Positions 51,007-60,001 of a stretch of 64,000 bases of DNA are shown here, piece after piece. Origin of the DNA: Nesterenkonia marinintestina (GTDB lineage Bacteria > Actinomycetota > Actinomycetes > Actinomycetales > Micrococcaceae); assembly GCF_025420485.1 (NCBI RefSeq), contig NZ_JAOEFD010000004.1:62001-126000 (forward strand). The letters run 5' to 3'. Each line of letters starts with the position of its first letter. Position 1 is the first letter of the stretch. A program made the translations under genes and the position numbers. The notes beneath the pieces were generated by a model. That model ran no database searches. It had not been told where the DNA came from and saw only the letters and a list, made by a program, of their open reading frames with translations.

Positions 51007-52332
51007 TCGTGGGGGCGGGGGTGTGAGGAGGGCCTGCCGCTCGGCCTCGGGCATCATGGAGCCGCCGGTCAGCCAGGCGATGTGGGTCGCACGGCTGTAG
51101 GCCTCACTGGTGAGTCCGGGCCGGGACGAGCCGTCGTCGTCGAGGGCCTGACCCACCATCCCGGCGGCAACCAATCCCGCAGCCGCCGAAGGCTCCACGA
51201 TCACATCCTCGGCATCGTGGAGTCGGCGCACGGTCTCCAGCAGGGAGTCGTCGCTGACGGTGACGAAACCGTCGATCAGCCCGCCCATATGACGTCCCAC
51301 CAACTCCGAGGGCCGCCCTACCGCCAGGCCGTCGGCCGCCGTCAGCCCGTCCAGACCGATCTCATCCACCGCGATGCCCTCATTCCGCCCGGTCAGCCGA
51401 CCGAGCATCACCGACGGAGCATGCGTCGGCTCCACGAAGAAGCACCGCACCGCCTCCCCGAACTCCTCCTTCAGACCGAAGGTCACCCCTCCCGGCGCCC
51501 CGCCGACCCCGCACGGCAGGTACACAAACAGCGGATGCCGCTCATCCACCGGCACCGACAGCGCCCGCAGCTGACCGGCCAGCCGACGACCAGCCACCGC
51601 ATACCCGGCGAAGAGATCCAGGGAACACTCGTCGTCCACGAAGTGCGCCTGCGGATCGGTCTCAGCCTGACTGCGGCCCTGCGCCACGGCGGCGCTGAAG
51701 TCACCGTCGTGCTCGACCACCTCCGCGCCCACCTCACGCAGCATCCGCTTCTTCCACGCCTTGGCGTCGGTGGACATGTGCACGGTGACCGCCAGCCCCA
51801 ACGCCCGCCCGGTCAAACCGATCGACAGACCGAGGTTCCCGGTGGATCCCACCACGAGGCGGTGCTCCCCCAGCAGTTCACGGACCGACGCCTCACCGAA
51901 GGTCCCGACCAGATCGTCGCCCATCAGATCGGCCTGCCGGACTATCCGCTCGGCGGCGGCGAGGACCTCATGGATGCCGCCGCGGGACTTCACCGACCCC
52001 GAGATCGGCAGCAGGTCGTCGCGCTTCGCCCACAGGTTCGGCGGGACAGGATCACCGCCGGGTCCGTCGGCGAGCAGCGCTCGGTGGAGGGCCGGCAGCT
52101 TCTGGAGCGGCGACTCCAGAGCCCCGCCGGTCGGGCCGGTCTCCGGGAAGAGGTGTTCCAGCAGCGGGGCGAACCGGCGGAAACGATCCTCCGCCTCATC
52201 GATCAGAGTTCTCTGCAGGTCAGCCGGTGCTCCGGGACCGGGCAGCCATACCGTCGGCTCGGCGGCCCGCAGCCGCGCCGTCACGGTCGTTTCGGTCTGT
52301 CCATGTCTCGCCGCACCCATGGCACTGACCAT
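51004..52332 (-). CDS. dsdA: D-serine ammonia-lyase (D-serine dehydratase)
   Basis: PLP enzyme converting D-serine to pyruvate and ammonia. The 442-aa protein shows RRFAPLLEHLFPETGPTGGA, LLPISGSVKSRGGIHEVLAA with the Schiff-base Lys, VGSTGNLGLSIGLTGRALG (phosphate loop), KAWKKRMLREVGAEVVEHDGD, and LPCGVGGAPGGVTFGLKEEF. This is the DsdA order, at the usual length (442 in E. coli). ATG 52332 or 52320 could be the start; neither has a clear ribosome-binding site. It is divergent from pabC with a 67-bp gap and no dsdC or dsdX next to it. Confidence 0.93.
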   Translation of the reverse strand: MVSAMGAARHGQTETTVTARLRAAEPTVWLPGPGAPADLQRTLIDEAEDRFRRFAPLLEHLFPETGPTGGALESPLQKLPALHRALLADGPGGDPVPPNLWAKRDDLLPISGSVKSRGGIHEVLAAAERIVRQADLMGDDLVGTFGEASVRELLGEHRLVVGSTGNLGLSIGLTGRALGLAVTVHMSTDAKAWKKRMLREVGAEVVEHDGDFSAAVAQGRSQAETDPQAHFVDDECSLDLFAGYAVAGRRLAGQLRALSVPVDERHPLFVYLPCGVGGAPGGVTFGLKEEFGEAVRCFFVEPTHAPSVMLGRLTGRNEGIAVDEIGLDGLTAADGLAVGRPSELVGRHMGGLIDGFVTVSDDSLLETVRRLHDAEDVIVEPSAAAGLVAAGMVGQALDDDGSSRPGLTSEAYSRATHIAWLTGGSMMPEAERQALLTPPPPR

Positions 52333-52399
52333 GCCACAGGTCCGCACCACAGGCGACCGGTACTCTGGGTCTCGCCCCCGCACCGATGAGGACCGCCCC

Positions 52400-53248
52400 G
52401 TGACCGACCAGCCCCGCGTCCACCTGTGGACCGCTGACGACGGCTTGACCCCGGCCGTGTCGTCCTCCGAGGACGACTGGTCCGTCGGCACCCCCGCGGT
52501 CTTCGACTCGTGGATCGTCGACGACGGCGCCGCCGTGGCCTGGACGGCTCATCGTGGACGCTTCTCCGAGGGCGTCCGGGCCCTGTTCCCCGACGCGGAC
52601 GCCGCACAGGTGTGCGCCTTCTTGGACGAGGTCGCCACCTCGGTGCCGGCCCACGGCGCATGGTGGCCGCGCATCGAGGCGCACCGACCCGATCCGACGA
52701 CCACCGCCGGTCCGCCCCATCTGGTGCTGCGCCTGCGCCCGGCACCCGAGGCCGGCGGCGACGTCGTCCTGTGGTCCGGCGACGACGCACTCGCCGCAGA
52801 GCTCGGAACCCCGCAGCTGCCGCGGCACAAGGGCCCCGACCAGCCCCTGTACTCGCGCCAGCGACAGCTGGCCGAACACCACGGTGCCACCGACTTCGTC
52901 CTGGTCGACCCCGAGGGTCACATCCTCGAGACCGACCATTCGGCACTGGTCTGGTGGCGCGGAGAGACCCTGTGCCTGCCCGCCCGGGGCCTGCCGCGGC
53001 TGCCCTCGGTCACCCAGGAGCAGCTCGTCGCCCTCGTAGAAGCAGCAGGGGTGGCCGTGCATCAGGAGTCGGCGGTCGCCGCGGAGCTGGACGGCCTGGA
53101 GATCTGGGCGCTGAACGCCGCCCGCGGGATCCGTCCGGTCACCACCTGGCACGGTGCCGGTGCGCCGAAGGTCGCCCCCGCAGGCACCGCCGTCCACCGG
53201 TGGCACGAAGCGTGGAGGGAGTCCCGTGCGGACCTGTCTGGTCGATAA
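52400..53248 (+). CDS. pabC: Aminodeoxychorismate lyase-like class IV aminotransferase
   Basis: 282-aa fold-type IV PLP protein. The PLP-binding Lys is expected in LPRHKGPDQPLYSRQRQLAE, followed by HHGATDFVLVDPEGHILETD and the C-terminal LDGLEIWALNAARGIRPVTT, as in PabC. GTG 52400 follows GAGGACC closely; the frame upstream runs over the dsdA promoter. It overlaps pabAB by 23 bp, so the two genes are co-translated and together make p-aminobenzoate for folate. The first ~100 residues are less conserved than usual. Confidence 0.85.
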   Translation: MTDQPRVHLWTADDGLTPAVSSSEDDWSVGTPAVFDSWIVDDGAAVAWTAHRGRFSEGVRALFPDADAAQVCAFLDEVATSVPAHGAWWPRIEAHRPDPTTTAGPPHLVLRLRPAPEAGGDVVLWSGDDALAAELGTPQLPRHKGPDQPLYSRQRQLAEHHGATDFVLVDPEGHILETDHSALVWWRGETLCLPARGLPRLPSVTQEQLVALVEAAGVAVHQESAVAAELDGLEIWALNAARGIRPVTTWHGAGAPKVAPAGTAVHRWHEAWRESRADLSGR

Positions 53249-55400
53249 CTACGACTCCTACACGTTCAACCTGTACCAGCTCGTCGCCCGGGTCTACGGC
53301 GTCCCTCCGGTGGTGGTGACCAACGACGACCCCCGTCTGGACGACGAGTTCCTGGCCGGCTTCGACGCGCTGATGATCTCTCCGGGCCCGGGGATGCCGC
53401 AGCACGGCGCGGATGTGGGCCGGGTGCTCGAGCTGCTCGAGGACTCGTCGATCCCGGTGCTCGGGGTCTGCCTGGGTCACCAGGAGCTGGGACTGCTGGC
53501 CGGCGCCGACGTCGGACCGGCGCCGACTCCGCGGCACGGGCGGATCAGCCCGGTCTCCCACACCGGGCTCGGTCTGTTCGCCGGGCTGCCCCAGGACTTT
53601 CCGGTGGTCCGCTACCACTCGCACTGCCTGCGCCGGCCGCTTCCCGAACGGCTGGTGGTCGACGCCGTCTCCGAGGACGGGGTCGTCATGGCCTTCCACG
53701 ACGTGCACCGTCCCTGGTGGGGTGTGCAGTTCCACCCGGAGTCGGTGGCCTCGGGCTGCGGGACCCAGCTGTTGGAGAACTTCCGTGATCTGGTGGACTC
53801 CGCAAGCGGCCCCGGGGCCCTGCAGGCTCCGACGTCGTCGAGCCTGGGGCGGGGCTCCGCAACGGACTCTGCACCGGACTCCGCACCGGACTCCGTCGAG
53901 CCCGCCGAGGCTCCGTGGGCCCTGGTGACCTCACAGGTCCCCGGCTCCGGGGACCCGGGCTCGCTGCCGGACCCGGCCGTGCTCTTCGAGGCCGTCTGCG
54001 GCCAGGACCCGTGGGCGTTCTGGCTGGACTCCAGCAGCGTGGTCGAGGGCTACTCCCGGTTCTCCTACCTGGGCGTGCCCGGCGGCCGGCACGGCGAGGT
54101 GCTGCGCTACCGGATCCCCGGCAGACGACGGCCCACCGCGGAGTCGCCTGCGGCGGTGGAGGTCCTCGACCCGCTCCGTGGGACGACGACCTGGGAGGCC
54201 GGTTCGATCTTCGACGTCCTGCCCGCCCGCCTGCGAGCACGTCGCCTGCCCGGCGGTGCGGCAGGACAGGCGGCGCTGCCCTTCGAGATGGTCGGCGGGT
54301 ACGTCGGACATCTGGGCTACGAGCTGCGGGAGGAGTGCGGATCCCCCACGACCCACAGGTCGCAGACCCATGATGCGGTGTTCGTCGCCGCGACCCGCTA
54401 CCTGGTGATCGACCATGACACCGGGACGCTGTGGACGGTGAGCACCTCACCCTCCCAGGAGGAGGACCTCGAAGAGGCCCAACAGTGGGCGGCCGAGACC
54501 GCAGTGCGCGTGGGCCGACTGCTGCGCGATCCCGCGGCGGCGCCGCAGACCCGCCCGATGCCCGCACTGCCGTCGTCGGTGGAGCCGACCGAGCACCTGC
54601 GCCGGCCCCGCGAGGGCTACATCGACGACGTCGAGGCCTGCCTGCTGCAGCTCCACGCCGGGGAGAGCTACGAGATCTGCCTGACCGACGAGTTCGTCCA
54701 CCCCTTCTCCGGCGACCCGTTCGCCGCCTACCTGGCACAGCGGCGGCAGAACCCCGCACCCTACGCCGCGTTCCTGCGTCTCGGGGAGACCCAGCTGCTG
54801 TGCTCCTCCCCGGAGCGGTTCCTGAAGGTCGACGCCGAGGGCACGGTCGAGTCGAAGCCGATCAAGGGCACCGCTCCCCGTTCGGCGGACCCGCGGGTGG
54901 ACGACGACGCCGCCGCGGAGCTGCGCACCTCGACGAAGACGTGGGCGGAGAACCTCATGATCGTCGATCTCCTGCGCAATGACCTGGGCAGGGTCTGCGA
55001 GGTCGGCTCGGTCGAGGTCCCGGAGTTCATGGCCGTGGAGTCCTACGCCACCGTCCACCAGCTGGTGTCCACGATCCGCGGCCGACTGCGCCCCGATGTC
55101 GACGCCGTCGACGCAGTGCGTGCCTGCTTCCCCGGAGGGTCGATGACCGGAGCGCCGAAGCTGCGCACCATGCGGATCATCGACGAGCTCGAGGGCCGAG
55201 CCCGCGGCCCCTACTCGGGGGCGATCGGCTACTTCAGCGCAGACGGGGCCTGCGACCTCAACATCGTGATCCGCACCGCCGTGGTCCACGGCGGGGAGAT
55301 CCGGGTCGGGGCCGGAGGTGCGGTCGTGCTGGAGTCGGAGCCGGCCGCCGAGTTCGAAGAGATGGTCACCAAGCTGCGGGCCGGCCTCCCCCGCGGGTGA
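53226..55400 (+). CDS. pabB: Fused aminodeoxychorismate synthase PabA-PabB
   Basis: 724-aa bifunctional protein making 4-amino-4-deoxychorismate from chorismate and glutamine. Residues ~1-195 are a class I amidotransferase (VDNYDSYTFNLYQL, ISPGPGMPQHGADV, nucleophile Cys82 in GVCLGHQE, WWGVQFHPES). An Ser/Asp/Pro-rich linker (~200-225, repeated APDS) follows. The rest is the PabB/TrpE domain: CLLQLHAGESYEICLTDEF, LCSSPERFLKV, SKPIKGTAPRSADP with the PabB-type Lys in PIKGT (~545), ENLMIVDLLRNDLGRVCE and GSMTGAPKLRTMRIIDELEG. The PIKGT motif marks ADC synthase rather than anthranilate synthase. GTG 53226 is the start. Confidence 0.94.
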   Translation: MRTCLVDNYDSYTFNLYQLVARVYGVPPVVVTNDDPRLDDEFLAGFDALMISPGPGMPQHGADVGRVLELLEDSSIPVLGVCLGHQELGLLAGADVGPAPTPRHGRISPVSHTGLGLFAGLPQDFPVVRYHSHCLRRPLPERLVVDAVSEDGVVMAFHDVHRPWWGVQFHPESVASGCGTQLLENFRDLVDSASGPGALQAPTSSSLGRGSATDSAPDSAPDSVEPAEAPWALVTSQVPGSGDPGSLPDPAVLFEAVCGQDPWAFWLDSSSVVEGYSRFSYLGVPGGRHGEVLRYRIPGRRRPTAESPAAVEVLDPLRGTTTWEAGSIFDVLPARLRARRLPGGAAGQAALPFEMVGGYVGHLGYELREECGSPTTHRSQTHDAVFVAATRYLVIDHDTGTLWTVSTSPSQEEDLEEAQQWAAETAVRVGRLLRDPAAAPQTRPMPALPSSVEPTEHLRRPREGYIDDVEACLLQLHAGESYEICLTDEFVHPFSGDPFAAYLAQRRQNPAPYAAFLRLGETQLLCSSPERFLKVDAEGTVESKPIKGTAPRSADPRVDDDAAAELRTSTKTWAENLMIVDLLRNDLGRVCEVGSVEVPEFMAVESYATVHQLVSTIRGRLRPDVDAVDAVRACFPGGSMTGAPKLRTMRIIDELEGRARGPYSGAIGYFSADGACDLNIVIRTAVVHGGEIRVGAGGAVVLESEPAAEFEEMVTKLRAGLPRG

Positions 55401-55421
55401 TCCCTGCCGCCGGCACCTCGG

Positions 55422-56879
55422 TCAGAACGGGTATTCGGCGATGTCCGGGCGCACCGTGAGCCACTGGGTCTCGGTGAACGACTCGATGTTCGCCGCGTGA
55501 CCGCCCACCCGTGTGCCGTTGCCGGAGTCCTTGAAGCCGCCGAAGGGCGCCTGGGGCTCGTCCGAGACGGTCTGCTCGTTGATGTGGACCTTGCCCGCCT
55601 CGACGCGGTCGGCGATGGCCATGGCCTCGCCCACCTCCCCCAGGATCCCCAGAGACAGGCCGTACTCGCTGCGGTTGACCAGCTCCACCGCCTCGTCGAC
55701 GGTGTCGAAGGACATCACCGGGGCCACGGGCCCGAAGATCTCCTGGGTCCAGGCCGGGGAGTCCTCGCTGAGACCGGTGAGCACGGTGGGCCGGTAGAAC
55801 AGGCCGTCGTGGGAGGCTCCGGCGGCGGCTGAGGCACCTGCGGTGAGGGTGTCCTGGACGATGGAGTCGATCCGCTTCAGCTGGTGCTCGTCGATGATCG
55901 GCCCCAGTGCGACCTGATCGGCGGCCGGGTCGCCCACCGGCAGGCCGTCGGCCTTGGCGGCGAGGCGTTCGACGTAGTCGTCGTAGATGTCGCGGTGCAC
56001 CAGGTGGCGTCCGGTGGTCATGCACACCTGCCCCTGGTGGAGGAAGGAGCCGAAGGCCGCGGCCGAGACGGCCCGGTCCAGGTCGGCTCCGGGCAGCACG
56101 ATCATCGCGTTGTTCCCGCCGAGCTCGAGGTGAGCGCGCTTGAGCAGGCGGGCGCAGGTCTCGCCCACGCTGCGACCGGCGTTCGTCGACCCGGTGAATG
56201 CGACGGTGGTGACCTCCGGGGCCTCGACGACGGCCTCGCCGGTCTCCCGGCCGCCGGGGAGCAGCTGCAGCAGCCCCGGCGGCAGCCCGGCCTCCTCGAA
56301 GACCCGGGCCAGCACCACACCCCCGGAGACCGCTGTGCGCGGATCCGGCTTGAGCAGGACGGTATTGCCCAGCGCCAGGGCCGGGGCGACGGCTCGGATG
56401 GAGAGGATCAGGGGGAAGTTGAACGGGGCGATCACGGAGACCACGCCGACCGGTCGGCGTCGCGCGTAGGACCAGTGGGGCTGGTCGGTGGAGAGGACCT
56501 CACCCTGGGGCATCGTCGGCAGGGCCGAGGCTTCGAAGCACTCCTCGGCGGCGATGTGGGTCTCGAGGCCGGCCTTCGGCGGGATGGATCCGGCCTCGCG
56601 GATGATCCAGGAGCCGATCTCCTCGGCGTGCTCTTCGAAGAGGTGTCCGGCGCGGCGTAAGACGGCGGCGCGCTCGGTGGGCTTCTTCGCCGCCCACTCC
56701 TTCTGTGCCCGACGGGCCGCGGTCGCCGCCCGCAGCACATCGTCCCGGGAGGCCGAGGCGACGGTGCCGAGCTCCTCGGCCGTCGCCGGCGCGGTGACGG
56801 TGATCGGCTCGCCGGTTCCGGCGGTCCATCCGTCGATGAACAGCTTCCCGTCCCAGGTGCTCGGGTCCAGCAGTGTCAT
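55422..56879 (-). CDS. Aromatic aldehyde dehydrogenase (benzaldehyde/4-hydroxybenzaldehyde type)
   Basis: 485-aa NAD(P)-dependent aldehyde dehydrogenase. Motifs: VISVIAPFNFPLILSIRAVA-type cofactor region, AFTGSTNAGRSVGETCARLL, catalytic Glu in HLELGGNNAMIVLPGADLD, and catalytic Cys (~285) in FLHQGQVCMTTGRHLVHRD. EIFGPVAPVMSFDTVDEAVE and PFGGFKDSGNGTRVGG follow. The sequence pattern is that of benzaldehyde/vanillin dehydrogenases. ATG 56879 directly follows GGAGGACACT. It is divergent from an IclR-pobA unit, so oxidation of 4-hydroxybenzaldehyde to 4-hydroxybenzoate, the PobA substrate, is the natural reading; benzaldehyde or vanillin remain possible. Confidence 0.88.
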   Translation of the reverse strand: MTLLDPSTWDGKLFIDGWTAGTGEPITVTAPATAEELGTVASASRDDVLRAATAARRAQKEWAAKKPTERAAVLRRAGHLFEEHAEEIGSWIIREAGSIPPKAGLETHIAAEECFEASALPTMPQGEVLSTDQPHWSYARRRPVGVVSVIAPFNFPLILSIRAVAPALALGNTVLLKPDPRTAVSGGVVLARVFEEAGLPPGLLQLLPGGRETGEAVVEAPEVTTVAFTGSTNAGRSVGETCARLLKRAHLELGGNNAMIVLPGADLDRAVSAAAFGSFLHQGQVCMTTGRHLVHRDIYDDYVERLAAKADGLPVGDPAADQVALGPIIDEHQLKRIDSIVQDTLTAGASAAAGASHDGLFYRPTVLTGLSEDSPAWTQEIFGPVAPVMSFDTVDEAVELVNRSEYGLSLGILGEVGEAMAIADRVEAGKVHINEQTVSDEPQAPFGGFKDSGNGTRVGGHAANIESFTETQWLTVRPDIAEYPF

Positions 56880-57058
56880 AGTGTCCTCCGTCGTCGTCAC
56901 GGCCTGTCGCACAGATCACAGTCCTCTGAGTCGACCATCACAAGTCCCCTCTCATTGAATGGAAGGGATCCCCTCACCAGATGCAGTCCTTTGTGGTGCG
57001 ACTCACACTCACTGTACTGTCTGGGTGATCTCAGCCAACCGCCGCGGACGGAGGCACG

Positions 57059-57814
57059 ATGGCGAACTCGGGATCCGGAGACTCCCTGATCACCCGGCTG
57101 GACCGGATCCTCTCGACCTTCACCGGCACAGAGGACACCATGACCAGCGCGGAGATCGCTCGCCGGGCGGACCTGCCCACCGCAACGGCTCACCGACTCT
57201 GCCGAGATATGGCGGAACGCGGGTGGCTCGACGCCCAGGAGTCGGGCTACGCGATCGGCACCCACCTGTGGGAGATCACCAACCGCTCCTCCCGACGGAC
57301 CAAGCTCGCCGTGCTCGCCCGGCCCTATATGGCCGATGTGCAGTCCGTAGTCGGCCAGCACGTCCAGCTGGGCATCACCGACGACTCCGAGGTCCTCTTC
57401 CTCGACCGCATCTCCGGCCGGGACGCCCCCGCCATCCACGGCGCCGTGGCCGAGCGTCTCCCGCTGCACCTCTCGGCCACCGGCGTCGTCCTGCTCGCCG
57501 CCGCCGCACCGGAGGCCCGGGAGGCCTACCGCGGCGATCTCGACCCGACCGACGCCACCGCCCGGGCCGCCTGCTCGGAGGAGCGGCTCGCCGACGTGCG
57601 ACGACGCGGCCACTGCGCCCAGACCGGCGCGATCGAACCGGGCATCACCGGCATCGCGGTCCCCCTGCGGGACCGAAACAGCCGTGTGATCGCCGGACTG
57701 GGACTCGTGACCGATCAGGAGGACGTCGCCCAGCGGCCGGGTCCCTGGGTGCAGATCCTGCAGATCGCCGCCCGAGGGATCCACCGCCGACTCGCCGACG
57801 GATGGCAACGGTGA
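57059..57814 (+). CDS. IclR-family regulator upstream of pobA
   Basis: 251-aa IclR-type regulator with an N-terminal winged HTH (DSLITRLDRILSTFTGTEDT, LPTATAHRLCRDMAERGWLD) and a C-terminal effector domain (QLGITDDSEVLFLDRISGRD, LPLHLSATGVVLLAAAAPEA, IEPGITGIAVPLRDR). It lies between the divergent aldehyde dehydrogenase and pobA and ends 59 bp before pobA, so control of 4-hydroxybenzoate oxidation is likely. It starts MANSGSGDS, very like the second IclR at 59115 (MANSPSGDS), which suggests the two arose by duplication. Confidence 0.9.
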   Translation: MANSGSGDSLITRLDRILSTFTGTEDTMTSAEIARRADLPTATAHRLCRDMAERGWLDAQESGYAIGTHLWEITNRSSRRTKLAVLARPYMADVQSVVGQHVQLGITDDSEVLFLDRISGRDAPAIHGAVAERLPLHLSATGVVLLAAAAPEAREAYRGDLDPTDATARAACSEERLADVRRRGHCAQTGAIEPGITGIAVPLRDRNSRVIAGLGLVTDQEDVAQRPGPWVQILQIAARGIHRRLADGWQR

Positions 57815-57873
57815 ACGGTCCCGACGCCGTCCCGGCACCCCACAAACCGCGCACAGACGGACCAGGAGGAGAA

Positions 57874-59091
57874 GTGGACACCACACCGCACGGCACACAG
57901 GTCGACGTCGGCATCGTCGGCGGGGGCCCGGCCGGACTGATGACCGCCCTGCTTCTCAGGCGCCGCGGCATCTCCGCCGCCGTCGTCGAAGCCCGCAGCG
58001 AAGAGACCATCGCCCACACCCAGCGGGCGGGCATCCTGGAGGCCCCGACGGTGCAGATGCTCCTCGACGCCGATATCGGCTCCCGGGTGCTGACCGAGGG
58101 ACACGAGCACACCGGCACGGTGCTCAGCTTCGAGGGCGATCAGCGACGGATCGACTTCCAGGAGCTGGTGGGCCGTTCGGTGTGGCTCTACCCGCAGAAC
58201 GAGGTGTTCCGGGATCTCGCCGCCGCCTGGCAGCGGGAGGAGGGGATCATCCACTGGTCGGTGGAGAACACCGCCGTCGAGGGACTGGATTCGGACCGTC
58301 CGCAGATCGGCTTCACCGACGCCGACGGCGTCTCCCGCACCATCGAGGCCCGGGTGATCGTCGGGGCCGACGGGTCCCGGTCGATGTGCCGGAAGCTGAT
58401 CCCCGAGGGCGTGCGCACCGATCACTTCACCTCCTACCCGTTCGCCTGGTTCGGCATCCTCTGCGAGGCTCCGCCCACCGCGCCGGAGCTGATCTATGCG
58501 AACTCGGAGGTCGGCTTCGCCCTGATCTCCCAGCGCAGCGACACCGTCCAGCGCATGTACTTCCAGTGCGATCCGGACACCGACCCCGAATCCTGGTCCG
58601 ATGACGAGATCTTCGACCACATCCAGCGGGTCCTCGGCGGCGAGGAGGTGGTGGAGCTGCGGCGCGGCCGCATCACCGAACGCACCGTGCTGCCCTTCCG
58701 GTCCTATGTCTGCGACCCGCTGACCTACGGTCGGCTGGTGCTCGCCGGAGACGCCGGGCACACCGTCCCGCCCACCGGCGCCAAGGGGCTGAACCTCGCG
58801 TTCTCCGACGTGCGGGCGCTCGTCCCGCGGCTCGAGGAGCTCCTCGGTGACCCGGCGGCCCGGCCCGACGACGACGGACTGTTCGACCCGCTGCGGCGCT
58901 ACTCCGCCACGGCCCTGGACCGGGTGTGGAAGGCGCAGAACTTCTCCTACTGGGCCACCAACCTGCTGCACCGCCGCCCGGACGAGGACTCCTTCGCTCA
59001 CCTGAGGCGCCGCGGCGAGTTCCAGGCCATCACCCGCTCCGCGTACGGACGCGGCTACTTCGCCGACTCCTACACCGGATGGGCCGACTGA
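57874..59091 (+). CDS. pobA: 4-hydroxybenzoate 3-monooxygenase
   Basis: FAD monooxygenase converting 4-hydroxybenzoate to protocatechuate. The 405-aa protein has VDVGIVGGGPAGLMTALLLR, HTQRAGILEAPTVQMLLDAD, the RVIVGADGSRSMCRKLIPEG segment with GADG, and RLVLAGDAGHTVPPTGAKGL (FAD ribityl site). C-terminal YWATNLLHRRPDED is also typical of PobA. I prefer GTG 57874, with AGGAGGA 3-4 nt upstream, because it gives the usual short leader before the Rossmann motif. ATG 57802 would add 24 Pro/Gly-rich residues. The product feeds pcaHG. Confidence 0.93.
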   Translation: MDTTPHGTQVDVGIVGGGPAGLMTALLLRRRGISAAVVEARSEETIAHTQRAGILEAPTVQMLLDADIGSRVLTEGHEHTGTVLSFEGDQRRIDFQELVGRSVWLYPQNEVFRDLAAAWQREEGIIHWSVENTAVEGLDSDRPQIGFTDADGVSRTIEARVIVGADGSRSMCRKLIPEGVRTDHFTSYPFAWFGILCEAPPTAPELIYANSEVGFALISQRSDTVQRMYFQCDPDTDPESWSDDEIFDHIQRVLGGEEVVELRRGRITERTVLPFRSYVCDPLTYGRLVLAGDAGHTVPPTGAKGLNLAFSDVRALVPRLEELLGDPAARPDDDGLFDPLRRYSATALDRVWKAQNFSYWATNLLHRRPDEDSFAHLRRRGEFQAITRSAYGRGYFADSYTGWAD

Positions 59092-59114
59092 GGTCGACTC
59101 CGTAGGCTGGCCGT

Positions 59115-59855
59115 ATGGCGAACTCCCCCAGCGGCGACTCGGTCCTCAGCCGTGCGGTGCGGCTGCTGGAGGGGTTCCGCGACCACGCCGCCTTCTCCCC
59201 CTCGGAGCTCGCCGACCGCGCCGGGCTCCCGCGCACCACCGGCTACCGGCTCATCGCGGAGATGACGGAGCAGGGGCTGCTCACCCGCACCGAGACCGGG
59301 CTCATCGAACCGGGACGCCTGATGTGGGAGATCGCCCAGCGCTCCCGGCTCTCCCGCACCCTGCGCCAAGCGGCGCTGCCGTTCATGCAGGACGTCAACG
59401 CGGTGGTCCGCCACACCACCCAGCTCGCCGTCCTCGACGGGTCAGGCGTCCTCATCGTCGAACGTCTCTCCCAGCAGGGGGCGGCGGTGAATCCGGCCGA
59501 GGTGGCCGGCACCATGCCGGCGCACCGGACCTCGATGGGACACGCGCTCCTGGCCTTCTCCGCCCCGGAACGTCGAGAGGAGTGGCTCGCCGCGCACCGA
59601 GACCTGATCCGTGCCGAGCGGCCCCGGCTGGCCGAAGAGCTCGACGAGGTCCGAGCCAGGGGCTTCGCCCGCCTGAGCGGGGAGATCGACGCCCCCACCG
59701 CCGGACTCTCGGTCCCCGTGCTGGACCGCAGCGGCTGCGCCGAGGCCGCGCTCACCGTCGTCGTGCCGCGGGACTCCCCCGAGATCCCGCAGTTCCTCAT
59801 GGCGCTGCAGACGGCCGGGCACGGCATCGCCCGAGCGGTCCGTGCGAACGGCTGA
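59115..59855 (+). CDS. IclR-family regulator upstream of pca genes
   Basis: 246-aa IclR regulator: HTH domain VLSRAVRLLEGFRDHAAFSP and LPRTTGYRLIAEMTEQGLLT, then effector domain QLAVLDGSGVLIVERLSQQG, HRTSMGHALLAFSAPERREE, RGFARLSGEIDAPTAGLSVP and a helical C-terminus. It starts 23 bp after pobA and ends 146 bp before pcaH, so it probably controls the protocatechuate branch. Relation to PcaR or PobR cannot be settled from sequence alone. Confidence 0.9.
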   Translation: MANSPSGDSVLSRAVRLLEGFRDHAAFSPSELADRAGLPRTTGYRLIAEMTEQGLLTRTETGLIEPGRLMWEIAQRSRLSRTLRQAALPFMQDVNAVVRHTTQLAVLDGSGVLIVERLSQQGAAVNPAEVAGTMPAHRTSMGHALLAFSAPERREEWLAAHRDLIRAERPRLAEELDEVRARGFARLSGEIDAPTAGLSVPVLDRSGCAEAALTVVVPRDSPEIPQFLMALQTAGHGIARAVRANG

Positions 59856-60001
59856 GGATCTCCGAACCGCGACGACATCGAACCTCTCGGCACCGTTCAA
59901 CGGTGCTGTTGTGGCTCGGCCCACATCCTGACCAGCACACTGGGGAGACCGGCACACCCGATGCGCCCGATACACCCGATACACCCGAGGAGGTCAGCGC
60001 C

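Noticed and set aside
51082-52389. 435-codon plus-strand frame opposite dsdA
   Set aside because: dsdA on the minus strand has the PLP-Lys and phosphate-loop motifs; the plus frame is His/Pro/Arg-rich shadow sequence.
53226-55400. Anthranilate synthase (TrpE-TrpG fusion) as identity of the fused gene
   Set aside because: The PIKGT motif with Lys and the coupled pabC point to aminodeoxychorismate synthase.
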